A DNA stretch of 64,000 nucleotides from contig NW_025804663.1 in NCBI RefSeq assembly GCF_014805685.1, positions 166,501-230,500 on the forward strand, written 5' to 3'. Shown here one piece after another: positions 22,824-34,560 of this stretch (its first letter is position 1; each line of letters starts with the position of its first letter). The position numbers and the translations under genes are program-made. A model generated the notes under the pieces. It was not told the origin of the DNA and searched no databases. It saw only the letters and a program-made list of their open reading frames with translations. The stretch comes from Silurus meridionalis. Its lineage: Eukaryota > Chordata > Actinopteri > Siluriformes > Siluridae.

Positions 22824-23506
22824 TAATAATCTAAGCATTAAAAAAAACTAACAAGTTTAATACATTAGAAGAAACCAATTAAAGTAATTGACGGATGACT
22901 TGTTTTTGGAAGTTACGTTATGTTATGTTATGTTGTTGTAAAGAACTTAGAAGTAATATTCTTCTGTTGTGATTACTTTCCTTATTACACAGAAGATCTG
23001 CTGATTCATCATCAATATTTTTTGTTTTGTAAGATTTAAAATTGCCTTTAACTGTTACATATAAATTGCAAAATAGAAAATGTTTTACTTTCTCAACATG
23101 TCCACCAAAATACTTCAGTAAACTACAAAAACAAGGTTAAGATAAAAAGTTCTAAATTTAGGGTTGTGGTGCCAAAATAAGTCTTTCTTTAATAGAAACA
23201 AGTTCCATGGAAGTTCCATAAATCTCTCTAGTTTCAGTGAATCTCTTCTCTGCAATCTCCTTCTCATATGGCATATATATGTAAATTAATGTTAGCATGA
23301 GCTATAAAGTAACAGTATTCTGTTGGTATGTTCCTTGTCCTGACCTTGACAGGAAGGACATTAAAACCCTGTGCTTCCATTGGTCTTGAACTGAACTGCA
23401 TTAGCTTTTAAGGCACTGCTATAATACAGGGTATAACGGAATTAATTAGATAATGGGTTCATTTTTGGCGAGCAGGTTTGAGTAGTTAATAGAACATCAT
23501 GCAACT
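22824..23506. other. No recognisable gene
   Basis: AT-rich unique-looking sequence. Confidence 0.4.
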
Positions 23507-23911
23507 TTATACACCTATAGAGTATAATACATCTTTAAAAGCACCAGAAAGAGGATCATCATACAGAATAAAACAAAGTCCATGTGGCGCAAGTCCCCTT
23601 TTATTTGCAACCCTGGTGCTATCCAACATTAGCAATATCACGCAGTGATGCAACGCACCAGTACAACAATGATGTGATCTAAAGATATAAGTGATTATTA
23701 ACTGACCTCTACATGTGTGCAGGTTTAATGTGGAGCTTTTATAAGCTTCCAGTTCAGTCGCTTTGGGAAAACACATCTTACACTCCATAATAAAGCTGAT
23801 GCCTTTCTTGCACTTGAAGTCAAAGTGGTGACTTAAATATGTCCTGGGTTTAGTTTCATAAAAATTTAATGTCATTTTGCTTTTAACCGGGTCTGCATCA
23901 ACAGGGGCCAT
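23507..23911 (-). CDS. Possible BED-type zinc-finger exon of a hAT transposon
   Basis: An open frame of 134 codons starts Met-Ala-Pro. Residues about 20-68 show 'SHHFDFKC', 'MECKMC' and 'SSTLNLHT', the order expected of a BED finger (aromatic-rich start, CxxC, then Ser-Leu-x-x-His). A GTCAGT splice-donor-like site follows this block at about 23700, so the rest of the frame may be intron. BED fingers of this form are usually the N-terminal exon of hAT transposases or host genes derived from them. The final His is not clear, and no transposase body is found nearby. Could be chance. Confidence 0.4.
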   Translation of the reverse strand: MAPVDADPVKSKMTLNFYETKPRTYLSHHFDFKCKKGISFIMECKMCFPKATELEAYKSSTLNLHTCRGQLIITYIFRSHHCCTGALHHCVILLMLDSTRVANKRGLAPHGLCFILYDDPLSGAFKDVLYSIGV

Positions 23912-23918
23912 CTTATCC

Positions 23919-23941
23919 GTCTCTCTCTCTTTCTCTCTTTC

Positions 23942-23993
<52 letters not shown>

Positions 23994-23996
23994 TCG
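23919..23996. repeat. (CTTT)n / polypyrimidine tract
   Basis: CT-rich start followed by about 13 CTTT units, giving strong strand asymmetry. Confidence 0.9.
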
Positions 23997-23999
23997 AGT

Positions 24000-24692
24000 T
24001 AAGTTCTTCCAGGTCACCCACATGCATTATTTTTATTTATTTGAAATATGATTTTAAATGTAGTTTAGTACAATACTTCAAACAAAACATACTAAAGAAA
24101 AAGTACAATTCCAGATTTTCAAATCTACTTTATAAAGAGGTACACAAAAATGTAACTCAATTACAGAAACCAATAAATGTAATTCTTTATTTTTTACTTT
24201 ATTTTTCTTTGATTTACTTTGATTTAAAAGGTCACTGATGCTACTCCGAGTCCCTGAAAGACTGGACCTAAAGGGGCTTTACTAAATGCTATAAATGTAA
24301 AATATGAATGATCTTCCATATCAATATTTTCTAATAAAAAACTGCACTCGATGGAAAAGCGCAGTAGTATAAGAGGAATAAAACACTTTATAGGAAAACA
24401 TTCATCACTGAGGTGGTAAAGCTCACTATGTTCCTGTAAAACACACACTGATTATTATTAGTGTTAATATTAACACCTCTACAGTCACCAAACCCATGTG
24501 TCAGTATGCCTTCAGAAATTCTCGGAGTGTTCTCTGCTCTGCTCTCGGGGGAAGTGTAATCACTATGGCTTATGGATTATGGCAGTGCTTTTGGAGATGT
24601 AAACGTCCTGACTGTGTGTCAGAAAGCAGTTCAGACACTTTGGCAAAGAGCTCAGTCATCAAACTGAAGCTGTTCCTGCATCATTAAGCTCC

Positions 24693-24762
<70 letters not shown>

Positions 24763-24873
24763 TACCCCTGGGTCAAGTAGAGCCATAACACAGGCTCTAA
24801 CATATGCTAATACACAAAACCAATTAAAAAGTCCTTATAGTGTGTGTTGCGTTACACAACCACTGCACCCCCC

Positions 24874-24907
<34 letters not shown>

Positions 24908-25435
24908 TATATATGATCACTGATGGCATTTTCCTGTAGTGTGTATGTTTACTATTTGATTTTTGTGAATTTGTATTTATTGTGAGTTAATTTGCTTGGC
25001 TGCAGTTACAGATGTTTTCTATCACTTTTTGCTCATCTGGATCGTAATTTTTTGTCTCTCACACAAAAACCCCAGAATGAACAGAAAGCATTTTTGGCAT
25101 TTTTGTTTCTTGGAGGTAAACCACTTAATTGAAGCTTAAAAGGTAGGGATGCACCAAACCGACATCTAAGAAGGAGCTCTGAGGGAACATGACCGTAGCG
25201 TCGCCTCATACTGCCGGCGTCAGGACTAGAAAAGTTGCACTAGAACACACCGGGAGAAAACTCCAAATAAGGAATGTGTATTCAGCTTCCAAACAGGATG
25301 GAAGGGCTAGAATTATGAATATACACGAATAAGACGCAGGCAGCGTTTACACCTGACGCGAGCGTTACTAAGGAGTTCATGTAGCTCTTTTAATCATGTT
25401 TTAATTTACAAAGACACGAACAAGAACAATCAGGA
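24000..25435. other. No recognisable gene
   Basis: Apart from the CA tracts, no coding family is seen. 'agggatgcaccaaac' at about 25146 resembles the start of some hAT elements, but no matching second end was found. Confidence 0.4.
24693..24904. repeat. Two (CA)n microsatellites
   Basis: Perfect CA runs at 24693-24760 and 24879-24904. Confidence 0.95.
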
Positions 25436-25650
25436 ATTGGGAGATCAGTGGTTAAGGCTCTGGGTTACTAATCGGAATGTTGAGGGTTCAAGCCTCAGTA
25501 TCGCCAAGCTACCACTCTTGGGGCCCCTGAGCAAGGCCCTTAATCCTCTGTGCTCCAGAAATGCTGTGTCATATCTGACCCCAGCTTTCTAACATCACTA
25601 AGATATGAGAAGAAGGAATTTCACTGTGCTGTAAAATACAAGTGAAAAGC
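25436..25650 (+). mobile_element. tRNA-like SINE
   Basis: A-box-like 'gatcagtggttaaggctctg', B-box-like 'gagggttcaagcctc', then 'gcccctgagcaaggccctta' and a 3' part ending near 'gctgtaaaatacaagtg'. This is the same subtype as 36424. Confidence 0.75.
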
Positions 25651-27952
25651 AGCTAGTGAACAGCTTTCGTTTCGCTTCTCAAAAACCCTCTGTGATCATT
25701 GTTAAGGGAATAAGTGCTTTTATTTCGAAGGGAACTGGTGGTTCTTGTTGGTTGTGTAAACCATTTCTATGTCTGTTGCTTTGTTTAAGTATTTAGCATT
25801 GAGTAAATCTGATATATAGCAATATGCAAAGTGCATATACTGCATCCATGTTCATGTTTGGATTTCAAACATATAGAAATATGTGTCAGATACTTCTTCA
25901 TATATGCACATAGATTTACAAATATTACAAAAACACACATTGTGCTTGTGTAATACATAAAATTTATTCTTTTCCAATTATTTAATACTGACTATATATA
26001 ACTTCCTCATTTCCTTAATTCTATTAAATTAATTGTCAAAAACATGTTTATTGTTGGTTTACAGTTGGTTTCGGAATGAAATAAAAAGCAAGCAGCAGTA
26101 GCAGGACACAATGCAGTATTCAAATGTCAGCAATTGTTTAAACCCTGTGTGCCAACACGTAACAGGAACAACATGGAACCAAATCTAACATTAAACATTA
26201 CATTTTAAATTGTGACATCATCACATGGTACAGTAATCAATTTGTTCTTTCTCCTGATCTGGAACTTGAAACACTGCATTTGAGTGACTTTTCCAAACTG
26301 GAGTCAAAAATGTTGGAATAATGTGTCTCCAAAACTCACATATCTAAAAGAAGAGACATCAACCCTTTGAGAAAGAACTTGAAGTTCAGTGAAGTTCAGT
26401 TTAATAAAAAAACATACTGTAATTTAGTGAATTTACCAAACCAGAATAAAAAATCCTACAATTTTAAAGATGTAACAGTGATGACGTCTTTGAAATAGTA
26501 AAAATAGATAATAGTTAAATCTTTTTGTAACGAAGTTACAACTCGGCATGAAAATGCAGCTTTCACTTCATGTACACAATTTTTTTTAATATGAAATCAA
26601 ACCTTTAAATGTTGATAATTTTCATACAGTTGATGAAGTGTGTTTGTGCAATGTTTTAGCATATTTGCAAATTTAGTAAAATGAACGCCGAGATGAAAAC
26701 TCATACGGCATTTTCTTAAATATTATGCATAAAGTCGTCCGTTAGTCTTACAATGACTGGTAACTAATACTTGCTAACTGATTTGTTTAAATGAGGAATT
26801 CTATAAACATTCACGTTTAGAGAACATTCATGTGTTTAAAAGTTTACATTCAACAAAGGAAAATGTACGTTGAGAAGACAAAGCTGTTTAAATAAAACTA
26901 TAAACACTTATTATCACTTCAGTCACGGCAAAACTAAGATATGTAATAAAATCTTATATCAAAATTAAAAGAGATTAAATTATAAAAACAAGTCATTAAT
27001 AAATATAGAAAATATCTTACTGTGTAAAATCTCCACATCTTTTTATCCAAATCTTAGTTGTTGCTGAGTCACTTTCTTTACTCAGAGATATAACAAAATA
27101 AACTCCACCGAAAAAATGTAATGTAATCAGTAAATATTTGTTTTATTGATGCACCAAAATCCGCCATGATTTACATAATTAACCCTCCGGGGGGTCGACA
27201 AACACACCGCTGTGATTTGTGGCATTTTTTCCTCATAACACCGAAACAAACTTAAATTACTTGTACAGATAAGATCAATACAACATTCAATTCTGTAAAG
27301 TGTCTTCTTTTATTTTCATAATTACAACAGAATGCTGTGCTTTTATAAAATAAAGAAAACAGACAGGGGGCGCTCTCTGCCGTCTCTGTCATCTCTCTTC
27401 ACAGACACATAAATAAATCAACCTGAATCTCAGTGAATATTTACCTCACATGCTTAATAAATATATAAATATATAAAATATTTTCTACTTTTAAATAAAC
27501 CAATTCACATCTAAAACAAATATTCTCTGATTCTGTAATCTGTATGAAAGTTAGACGAGGTGCAGTATCACCTCATTAACCGTCCGTGTGGAAACAGTAA
27601 AAGTTCCGTTTGGGTCCTGATGATTTACGTCATTTAAAACACCATATTTACTTTAAAACAATTACAAGAATATTTAGTCTTCATGCTCTATGTTGAGTTT
27701 GGTTTCACTAATAATAAACATACATTTGTATAAAACATCAACATTTATACATGTTGATTAGTGTATTAAACATTTAAAAATATATTAATTGAAGGTACAT
27801 TTAGAACAGGTAGTAATAATGACAGTAATAATGCAGGTGAGATTTGACCCTGCTCATGGCCCACGCTGCTAATCACGTCATTACAGACTCTGTTCAGGGC
27901 ACTTCCTGTTGGATTGGCTTGCTTTTACCTACCAACGCCATCTGTGATGAGG

Positions 27953-28015
<63 letters not shown>

Positions 28016-28299
28016 TATCTGTTCATATTAAAGCACAGGTGTGTGACACGTCACGGGGCAGGTTTCAGCATTCAGCTTTAATTCCTTGTATGTTGTGGTG
28101 TGTTTTCATCACTCAGCTGCTTCTCCATATGAATAATGATTCAGTCTGCAGTCTTTAATTCCTCTCACATGCAAACATGACAAATTGTAAAACCAAATAG
28201 TGTCATGAAAGAATCTGCCCTCAGTGCTGTACAATCCAGATTCTCATCTATACCATGCAGTGGATTCGCATCGAATTTAGATTTTACCTGGCAAAGATG
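25651..28299. other. No recognisable gene; (CA)n at 27953-28012
   Basis: Strongly AT-rich, with few repeats I recognise. A TTAACCCTCCGGGG word at 27179 resembles a piggyBac-type end, but its partner is not found. The open frame over the CA tract is an artefact. Confidence 0.4.
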
Positions 28300-28500
28300 A
28301 ATGGTCCATTTACAACATTTTCGGGGGTCTAGCTCGTTGAAAGTCTTCCTGATCTCTTGTCATCTTCCAGCGATGTTCTTCCTTCTGAAACATCTCGAAT
28401 GACTCGTCGCAGTGTCGCCGTTTGTGAAACGTTTAATCAGTTGCATGCAGAATTTCATGTTTGTTCTTAGTTCTAACACGTGTCCATGATGAAATCGCAG
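28300..28500 (-). mobile_element. Mariner-like transposase N-terminal fragment
   Basis: On the minus strand one frame gives 'RTNMKFCMQLIKRF', and a later frame gives 'EEHRWKMTRDQEDFQRARP'. These match the helix-turn-helix start and the 'EDDxRSGRP' linker of mariner transposases. At least one frameshift separates the two parts. Confidence 0.5.
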
Positions 28501-28842
28501 ACGTGGAATCAGAACAGCACCAGTTACACCATTAGTCTCCAAGCCTTTTGTTAATAAGGTGAATTCAGAGCATTAACCTATTCAAGGTCTTAGATGTGGT
28601 ATCTGGACTCTGATGCAATTCTTATCCAATCAACCAGATTCTGAATTCAAATTTATTTGCGATTGTGCAAATATCTGCTTTGTTTTCAGTCAAATAATCG
28701 ACCTGCACTGAGGCTGGAGCTCAAACCATTTATCATGTTTTATTTGTGCAAAATAAATGTTTTACCCAAAGATTCTACATGAAATTCTATTCTATATACA
28801 TGATATATTTTACTTATGCACAAAGAAAACATTATTAAACAA

Positions 28843-29110
28843 TTAAAAAGTTGAGACATTTAAATGATATAAAAGATCACTAATGCAAAGCTGCATATCT
28901 GCTGCATATTCATATGTATAATTAAAAAAATGTGCCGTTTCTCCATTGACCCATTTCCATGTGTGTGATCCTCGTGCATTTCTTTTCAGCCAACTATGCA
29001 TCACCACGCTTTCTGCAGAGGTTAGAAGTTCCTCCTGTTCCTCTGGAGTAGTGATGATTGCAAGATCTTTGTAGTTTGCCTGCAGTATGTCTGAGCATTG
29101 GTCCAAGTGG
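28843..29110 (-). pseudogene. C-type lectin-like domain pseudogene fragment
   Basis: The minus strand encodes the first half of a lectin-like domain related to domain 1 of the gene at 17984. 'TWTNAQTYCR' lies in one frame, followed after about 29080 by 'ANYKDLAIITTPEEQEEL' and 'LKRNARGSHTWKWVNGETA' in another, so there is a frameshift. The usual WIGLKRN block reads W-LKRN, which implies a 6-base deletion. The domain ends early, without the later cysteines, in AT-rich sequence. No signal peptide or promoter was found. It is a dead, truncated family member. Confidence 0.8.
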
Positions 29111-30089
29111 CTGTAATTTTGATGTAAATATATTTTTTTGTCTGTCTGTCCGGGCTTGAGTGAGGCGAAGATTTAGATTTCAGCTCTAATGAAACTCTAT
29201 GGCAGGCAAAAAATGGGGAGGACTTTTTTAGTCCTTTTTAGGAAACCCTGTTTTGTTTAAAGATCCTCCTTTGAGATGAAGTTTGTTGTAGCTGCACTTG
29301 TAATATGTACCTTTAACGATTTCTCTATGGACTCGACATTTTGACTCTGTGTTTGACTCGTTAAGTTGGTAATCATGTGGAATAAGTGTACAGCTCACTC
29401 ACTAGACAAGAAGTAGGCGTGGCTAAGCTTTACTTCTCACTATATTGATGTCCCTATGGTATTTATTTAGTGTGCATCTAGTAGTATGCATGTGAGAATG
29501 GCCAGAGGGAGAAGTTCATGGTGGATTTTCAGAAGCTTTGCCAGTGGCTGACACACAAAGCATTCTAAATAATAAATGCTTCCAAGTTGGCAAGGTGTTT
29601 TTCTTCATCTACCGCTGCTCCTTTCTCTTCCTCTGATGAGTGTTTCAGTGATCGTGCTGACTGTGTTGGGGGTTTGCACTTTTTTTTTAAATGCCCTTGG
29701 CTTGTTTTGCGTTTTGATTTGCATACTACAGACATCAAATCTTTTTTGTGCTGTTTCAAATTCAGGTTTTATTCTGAAGACTCTTTCATGCAGATATATT
29801 TGTGCATGTGGCCTTCAGCCAGTGTCATTTCTATTTTGTTCATTACATCAATTAAATATATGAATTTATTGAGAAGCCGTTAAAAACTTGTTTTTATTCA
29901 GGAATCATTCAAAGTTAATGGTCCAAAATATGTATAAAATTAAAATATTGCTCACTGAACTTGCAGCACAAAACTTCAGAACTTGATGCGTTTACTTTCA
30001 GGTAATGTGTTAACCAAGGCATCGTTTACTGATCAGAGTCTCCAGGAAACATTAAACACATCCTCTGCCATCAGCTTAAGTCTCAGTGA

Positions 30090-30141
<52 letters not shown>

Positions 30142-30305
30142 AAATTATTATACAACTTTCTTATGCCTCTTTATTACTATTCTTTCTTTCATTTTTTTCT
30201 TCGCTGTTTAATAATGTTAAATATTTACTGTAGTTTGCTTGTAACCTCATTTAAGAATTTCATGGTACACACTGTCACTGACATTTGTTATGAGCAGTGT
30301 CGGGG
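29111..30305. other. No recognisable gene; (CA)n at 30090-30139
   Basis: Short open frames only; nothing recognisable besides the CA microsatellite. Confidence 0.4.
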
Positions 30306-31124
30306 GGGTCAGGGTCAGTAAACACTTCTCTGCTGGTCTAAACACTATCAGAAGCACTGACCCACATTTACAACATAAACTCTAATATTTGTTCCATGAA
30401 ATTGTATTAATTTATTCCATCAGTTTCTTCTCTTCATGTGGTAGTGTTTCTCTCGGCTGCACTGCTTCAGTACGTGTATGTGGATGTAGATTTTTTGTCC
30501 AATCAGATTTCAGCCTCTATGTGCTGCCATGTGAATCTAATCTGCTCAGAGCCTTCAGAATCAGTACTGCTGGACTTTTACCATAGAGAATATTACCAAC
30601 AGCTCTGTTTCTTTAACCAATCAGATTTCAGATTCTCCTCACAGAGCAGATCACTGGACCAGAATAGCGTCAGCATTGTTCTGTCCTCTGATTGGTTGGT
30701 CAGAGGGAAACTGTTACAGCCGAGTTTAACTGGTAAAACACGTGTGTAGCTCTGCACACGTTCATACATCTGAGTTAGACTTTTTTACGCTGATGGAGGA
30801 AGAGAAATTGATTTGGTCTCAGACACTTAAAAATCCATTTAGAAGAAAAGCGAGACATGGTGAGGAGGTCAGTAGACCCTGAAGCTAGCTAGCGTGTCTC
30901 AGCCCAGGAAAGAGTTTGTTCTCACATTATGAGTCTCTGGTGAGTAGGTTGGAGTTTAAAATTTTTAATGTTTTTGTCATGTTATTAGACAAATATTGAT
31001 TGTGAACTGCTCCAGATGTTGTAGGTGCACAGTTGTGGTTGTAGTGTAGAGGTTTGGAGTCTTAACTGGGTTTGTTGCTTTAGTAAAATACGTCCTTACT
31101 GAAGGCCCAGGTACCAAATGCCCA
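30306..31124. repeat. 0.85-kb dispersed repeat, copy B
   Basis: Same-strand partner of 10877-11745. Here 'tagtaaaatacgtccttact' runs straight into 'gaaggcccaggtaccaaatg', so this copy lacks the LTR element found in copy A. It includes two direct 'ccaatcagatttcag' words about 115 bases apart. Confidence 0.85.
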
Positions 31125-31159
31125 ACCCTCCACTGGTTATGACAAATAAAACATGAGCC

Positions 31160-31848
31160 TTTTAACTTGATCTGCCAAGTGGTCCTGAGTGTCAGGGACT
31201 TCATCTCCTGGATTTAGATTCTTTCTCGTAGCCCCCAATTTCCATCTTTCTTGCATCAGCTACAGCTAAGCTCTTATCTATTTTCTTTCCAAAAAAGACC
31301 ACAAATGTTTAAGACTGGTGTATCTCAGTTTTGCTATAATCCAGGGGATAGGCAAAGGAAAGAGAAAAGGTTTTTCTTTTAACTGTAGGAGATGATTAGG
31401 TGCTAGAGGCTTGAGGCATCAGCAGATATCATGTTAACAGGACAATCATTGACTATAGCCTCGTCCTTGCAGAGTTATTTGTAATCTCTCATCATCTAAA
31501 GTCTGATGCTTTAGGACAGAAAACAGAGCCTTCTTGATAGTTCAAATACACTTTCCCCAAGCTCCTCCATAATGAGCTCCTGAGGGAGGATTAAAGCTAC
31601 ATTTGATTCCCTCATTAAGCACTGCATGCTGCACTGTGATACAGCTGAGCAAGATGATTTCTTACTTCTCACCCTGCTTCATTGTAATTTGTTGCATTGT
31701 CTGATATCATTCCCTGAACTTCACCTCTTAAATCTCCTCCAAGCCTGAACACAGGAATCTGTATCCAGTAAGTAGACAATTTTAAAGTTCTGCTTATAAG
31801 ACATGAGTAACATGACATGTCTTCATCACACCCCTTTCCACAGGATAG
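31160..31848 (-). pseudogene. BEL/Pao-type LTR retrotransposon integrase remnant
   Basis: On the minus strand, pieces read 'FNPPSGAHYGGAWGK', 'KALFSVLKHQTLDDE' and further on 'ERWKLGATRKNLNPGDEV'. They correspond in order to the end of the integrase core (W-x-F-x-PP-x-A-x-H-x-GG-x-WE) and the C-terminal 'NLxxGD' segment of BEL/Pao polyproteins. Stops and frame changes interrupt the reading, and no LTRs, protease or reverse transcriptase were seen nearby. An old, inactive fragment. Confidence 0.65.
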
Positions 31849-31985
31849 ACAACGTACATTTACAGCACTGGTCTGGAGTGACTTACAACTCTCATATTCC
31901 TACAACGGAGCAGCTCTGGGATTAAGGGCCTTACTCAGGGGCCCATGAGTAGCATTCAAATGCCTTTACCACTAAGCTACCACCT
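31849..31985 (-). mobile_element. tRNA-like SINE
   Basis: Antisense: 'acatttacagcactgg' at the 3' end, 'ttaagggccttactcagggg' in the middle, and 'accactaagctaccacc' at the tRNA-like head. Confidence 0.65.
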
Positions 31986-32227
31986 TCAGCTTACTAATAA
32001 ATCTGACATTTTAAGCTTAATCACTGGGGCCTTTAGGTATCTTTAATGTAAGCAGATCCAGGATAACTTCTGAAACTATATAAAAAGCTGGGGAGAATAT
32101 TATTTAACAGACTGATCAACAAATTGATAAACATGAATTAAATGTAAAAATAGACAAATTACTGCTTAGGCAAAGTGGATTTATGTTTCAAACCTCTCAA
32201 CATCTTACTGAATAATAAGGCAAAAGT

Positions 32228-32420
32228 GTGGTAGCTTAGTGGTTATAGCATTGGGCTCTGGAGGTTATAGAGGTTATAAGTTTAAATCCCAGCCACAGCA
32301 AGCTGCCACTACTGGGCCCCTAAACAAGGCCCTTAACCCCTCAGCTGCTCAGTTGTATGACTGGGATAATTGTAAGTTGCTCTGAATAAGGACATTTTCC
32401 AAATTTTATAAATGTAAATA
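32228..32420 (+). mobile_element. tRNA-like SINE
   Basis: Sense copy from 'gtggtagcttagtggttata' through 'gcccctaaacaaggccctta' to 'taagttgctctgaataagga' and 'ataaatgtaaata'. It is the most complete copy of this subtype here. Confidence 0.75.
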
Positions 32421-32707
32421 TTAGCACCAGTCAGCAGTTTCTGTGTCCTCCAAAGGCAGTTAATGGATCTCACAAAGTTCCTTCATATATACACCAGGCC
32501 TGGTCCTACTACATGCTTATTGTTCTAGTAAGTTGTTTGATTGGCCTTTCAGTAGTTTTTGGAGGGAAATATTGACACTTCCATGTTGGACATCGTATTT
32601 CACACTATTAGTGACAAGTAGAAAATTAACATTTTATTTAAAAAGCTAAAAACACATCAAAATACTGCTTTTGTTCCCACCTAGTTTCCTGTTTCCTGCT
32701 TGTCCAC

Positions 32708-33086
32708 TAGTGATGTCTGGTTCGTGAATGAATCGTTCATTTGAACTGGTTCTTTTTAGTGATGAACCGGTTCACCAAATCGGACTGAATCGTTTAAAAC
32801 AGTTCGCGTCTCAAATCAGCACTAATCAACAAAATGACTCAAGTTACTCACTTTTGAATGTGTATGAGCGTCTATCCGACTCAAAATAAATCCATATCCC
32901 TGAGAATGGGGTTCTTCTCCAGTTTCTCCAACAGTACACACATTAAACTGAGAGGAGACCGAGATGAGATTTGGATATGCATGACGTCATGACGTAAGGA
33001 CGTAAAAGAACTGGTGAACCGTTTTTTTTTAACCGAACTGTCCGAAAGAACTGATTCGCAAAAAAGAATCGGACTCCCCATCACTA
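32708..33086. mobile_element. hAT-type MITE with 8-bp target duplication
   Basis: Starts TAGTGATG and ends CATCACTA, with longer imperfect inverted ends. The 8-bp direct repeat 'ttgtccac' lies at 32700-32707 and again at 33087-33094. An 8-bp duplication is the hAT hallmark. The 379-bp body contains GAACCGGTTC, GAATCG and other near-palindromic words and encodes no transposase. Confidence 0.85.
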
Positions 33087-33094
33087 TTGTCCAC

Positions 33095-33501
33095 AGGAAG
33101 TAGCAAAGACAAGTGCAATACCCATCATCCAAGCACAGGGAACACAGTATACAGATATTAAAACAGATAATAAAAGGATTCTTTTTTCCATGATTGGTTA
33201 CACACACTAACTGATTTATTTGGTCCAGTTTCCCAACACTTTCATTCAGGTTCTTGAAAAAAATGACATTTCTTAAAACTATAAACATTAAATTCACGTT
33301 TTTTTATTTATTTTTTTTACACAATTAAATTCCTCACTGTTTCCTGCAAACCTTTACAAAACATTTACCCGTTTTGCTCAGGAGTAACCATGTGCTCATT
33401 CAGAGAACACAATCACACTACATCAACTCGATCAACACACATGCAAGTAGAAGGATTGATGACACACCAATCAGAATCTCAGGATTATTTAATTAATTTA
33501 A
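33095..33501. other. No recognisable gene
   Basis: AT-rich; nothing recognised. Confidence 0.4.
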
Positions 33502-33790
33502 CCTCCTCCTCATCTGGGTGACATCAAGAGTGTGATTATAGACTTTAAACACTACAGAACACTGGAGAGTGAGAACTAACATGAGCACTGGAGTGTGTGA
33601 TTATGAGTGATGATCTTTCGACAGTCTTTTACAGTCATTATGGTTATAAAACCAGGAGCTACTGAGCAACTCATAAAATAGCTCAACATCTGAGATCATC
33701 ACAGATTCAACACCAGCTTCTCCATGCCAGAGCCTTTAAACACTCCAGGAGGTCCAGTGTCCAAACTTCACATGAAGTGGGATATCAGAG
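33502..33790 (-). mobile_element. L2/CR1-like LINE 3'-region fragment
   Basis: Antisense match to 21785-22085: 'catctgggtgacatcaagag', 'cactggagagtgagaactaa', 'ccaggagctactgagcaact', 'ggaggtccagtgtccaaact'. The terminal 3' part is missing. Confidence 0.7.
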
Positions 33791-34389
33791 TTGAAAGATT
33801 TTTTTTAATGACTGAGTTTCTTCCACAGGGTTTTATGGAGGATGCCAAGGAGCCAAGGTAAGTGCTGATAGAGCAAGTGAAAGAGGACAAAGAAAAAGAG
33901 AAAGTGAAAGAGGAAGGACACTAAGAACATTTGTTCTTGTGCACTGGTCATGAGGAAAGCTGGCCAACAAGTTCAGTTGAATATGTCAGCAGCAACAAAA
34001 CTACCAGTTTAATAAGAGAGGTGAATAAAATATATCCAAGCAAACTGGACACAGGTGGCAGTAATGAAACTAACGTGAAGAGCAAGAACAGTGTCGGGAG
34101 ACAATAGGGACATCTGGTAAACAAAACAACAAAATGGCAGTAAAACACTTGTCCAAAAACTTAACAATTTAAATATACATTATAATTTCACTAAAGAGAA
34201 TCTTCACTATTACTTTATATACACCTTTAAACTCCTGACCGTCTTTTCAGAACTGAGATGTGACTGTATTTCTACAACTGACCACTTCCTGTTTTGTGAC
34301 AGACTTTGGAGGAAATTGGACTACAGGACTACAGCATTTAGAAAGAACCTTGGATTAGATAAAGCAGCAGAGCAGATCAGCCTCAGTGT
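33791..34389. other. No recognisable gene
   Basis: Unique-looking sequence with no recognisable coding content. Confidence 0.4.
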
Positions 34390-34560
34390 GGTGAATTTGG
34401 GATAAGCTAAGCTCTTGTTCCTTTTGGTTTGAAAAGGGCTGATGTGGAGGACAGAGTAATATGGAAACGCATGATCTGCTGTGGTGACCTCTAACATGAG
34501 CACCCAAAAGAAGAAGAAGAAGGAGAAGAAGAAGAGGAAGGCTCTGATATAAAGTTAGTT
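34390..34560 (+). mobile_element. RTE-like LINE 3'-end fragment
   Basis: Sense copy: 'ggtttgaaaagggctgatgt' then 'ggaggacag' encode the end of ORF2 ('LKRADVEDRVIWKRMICCGD'). Then come 'gatctgctgtggtgacctct', a linker and a (GAA)n-type tail. It matches the complement of 43333-43450 and shows where the coding region meets the tail. Confidence 0.75.

Noticed and set aside
25146..25400. hAT element beginning AGGGATGCACC
   Set aside because: No matching inverted end and no 8-bp duplication could be found.
27179..27210. piggyBac-type end (TTAACCCTCCGGGG)
   Set aside because: One end only; no complementary ...GGGTTAA end was found within about 1 kb on either side.
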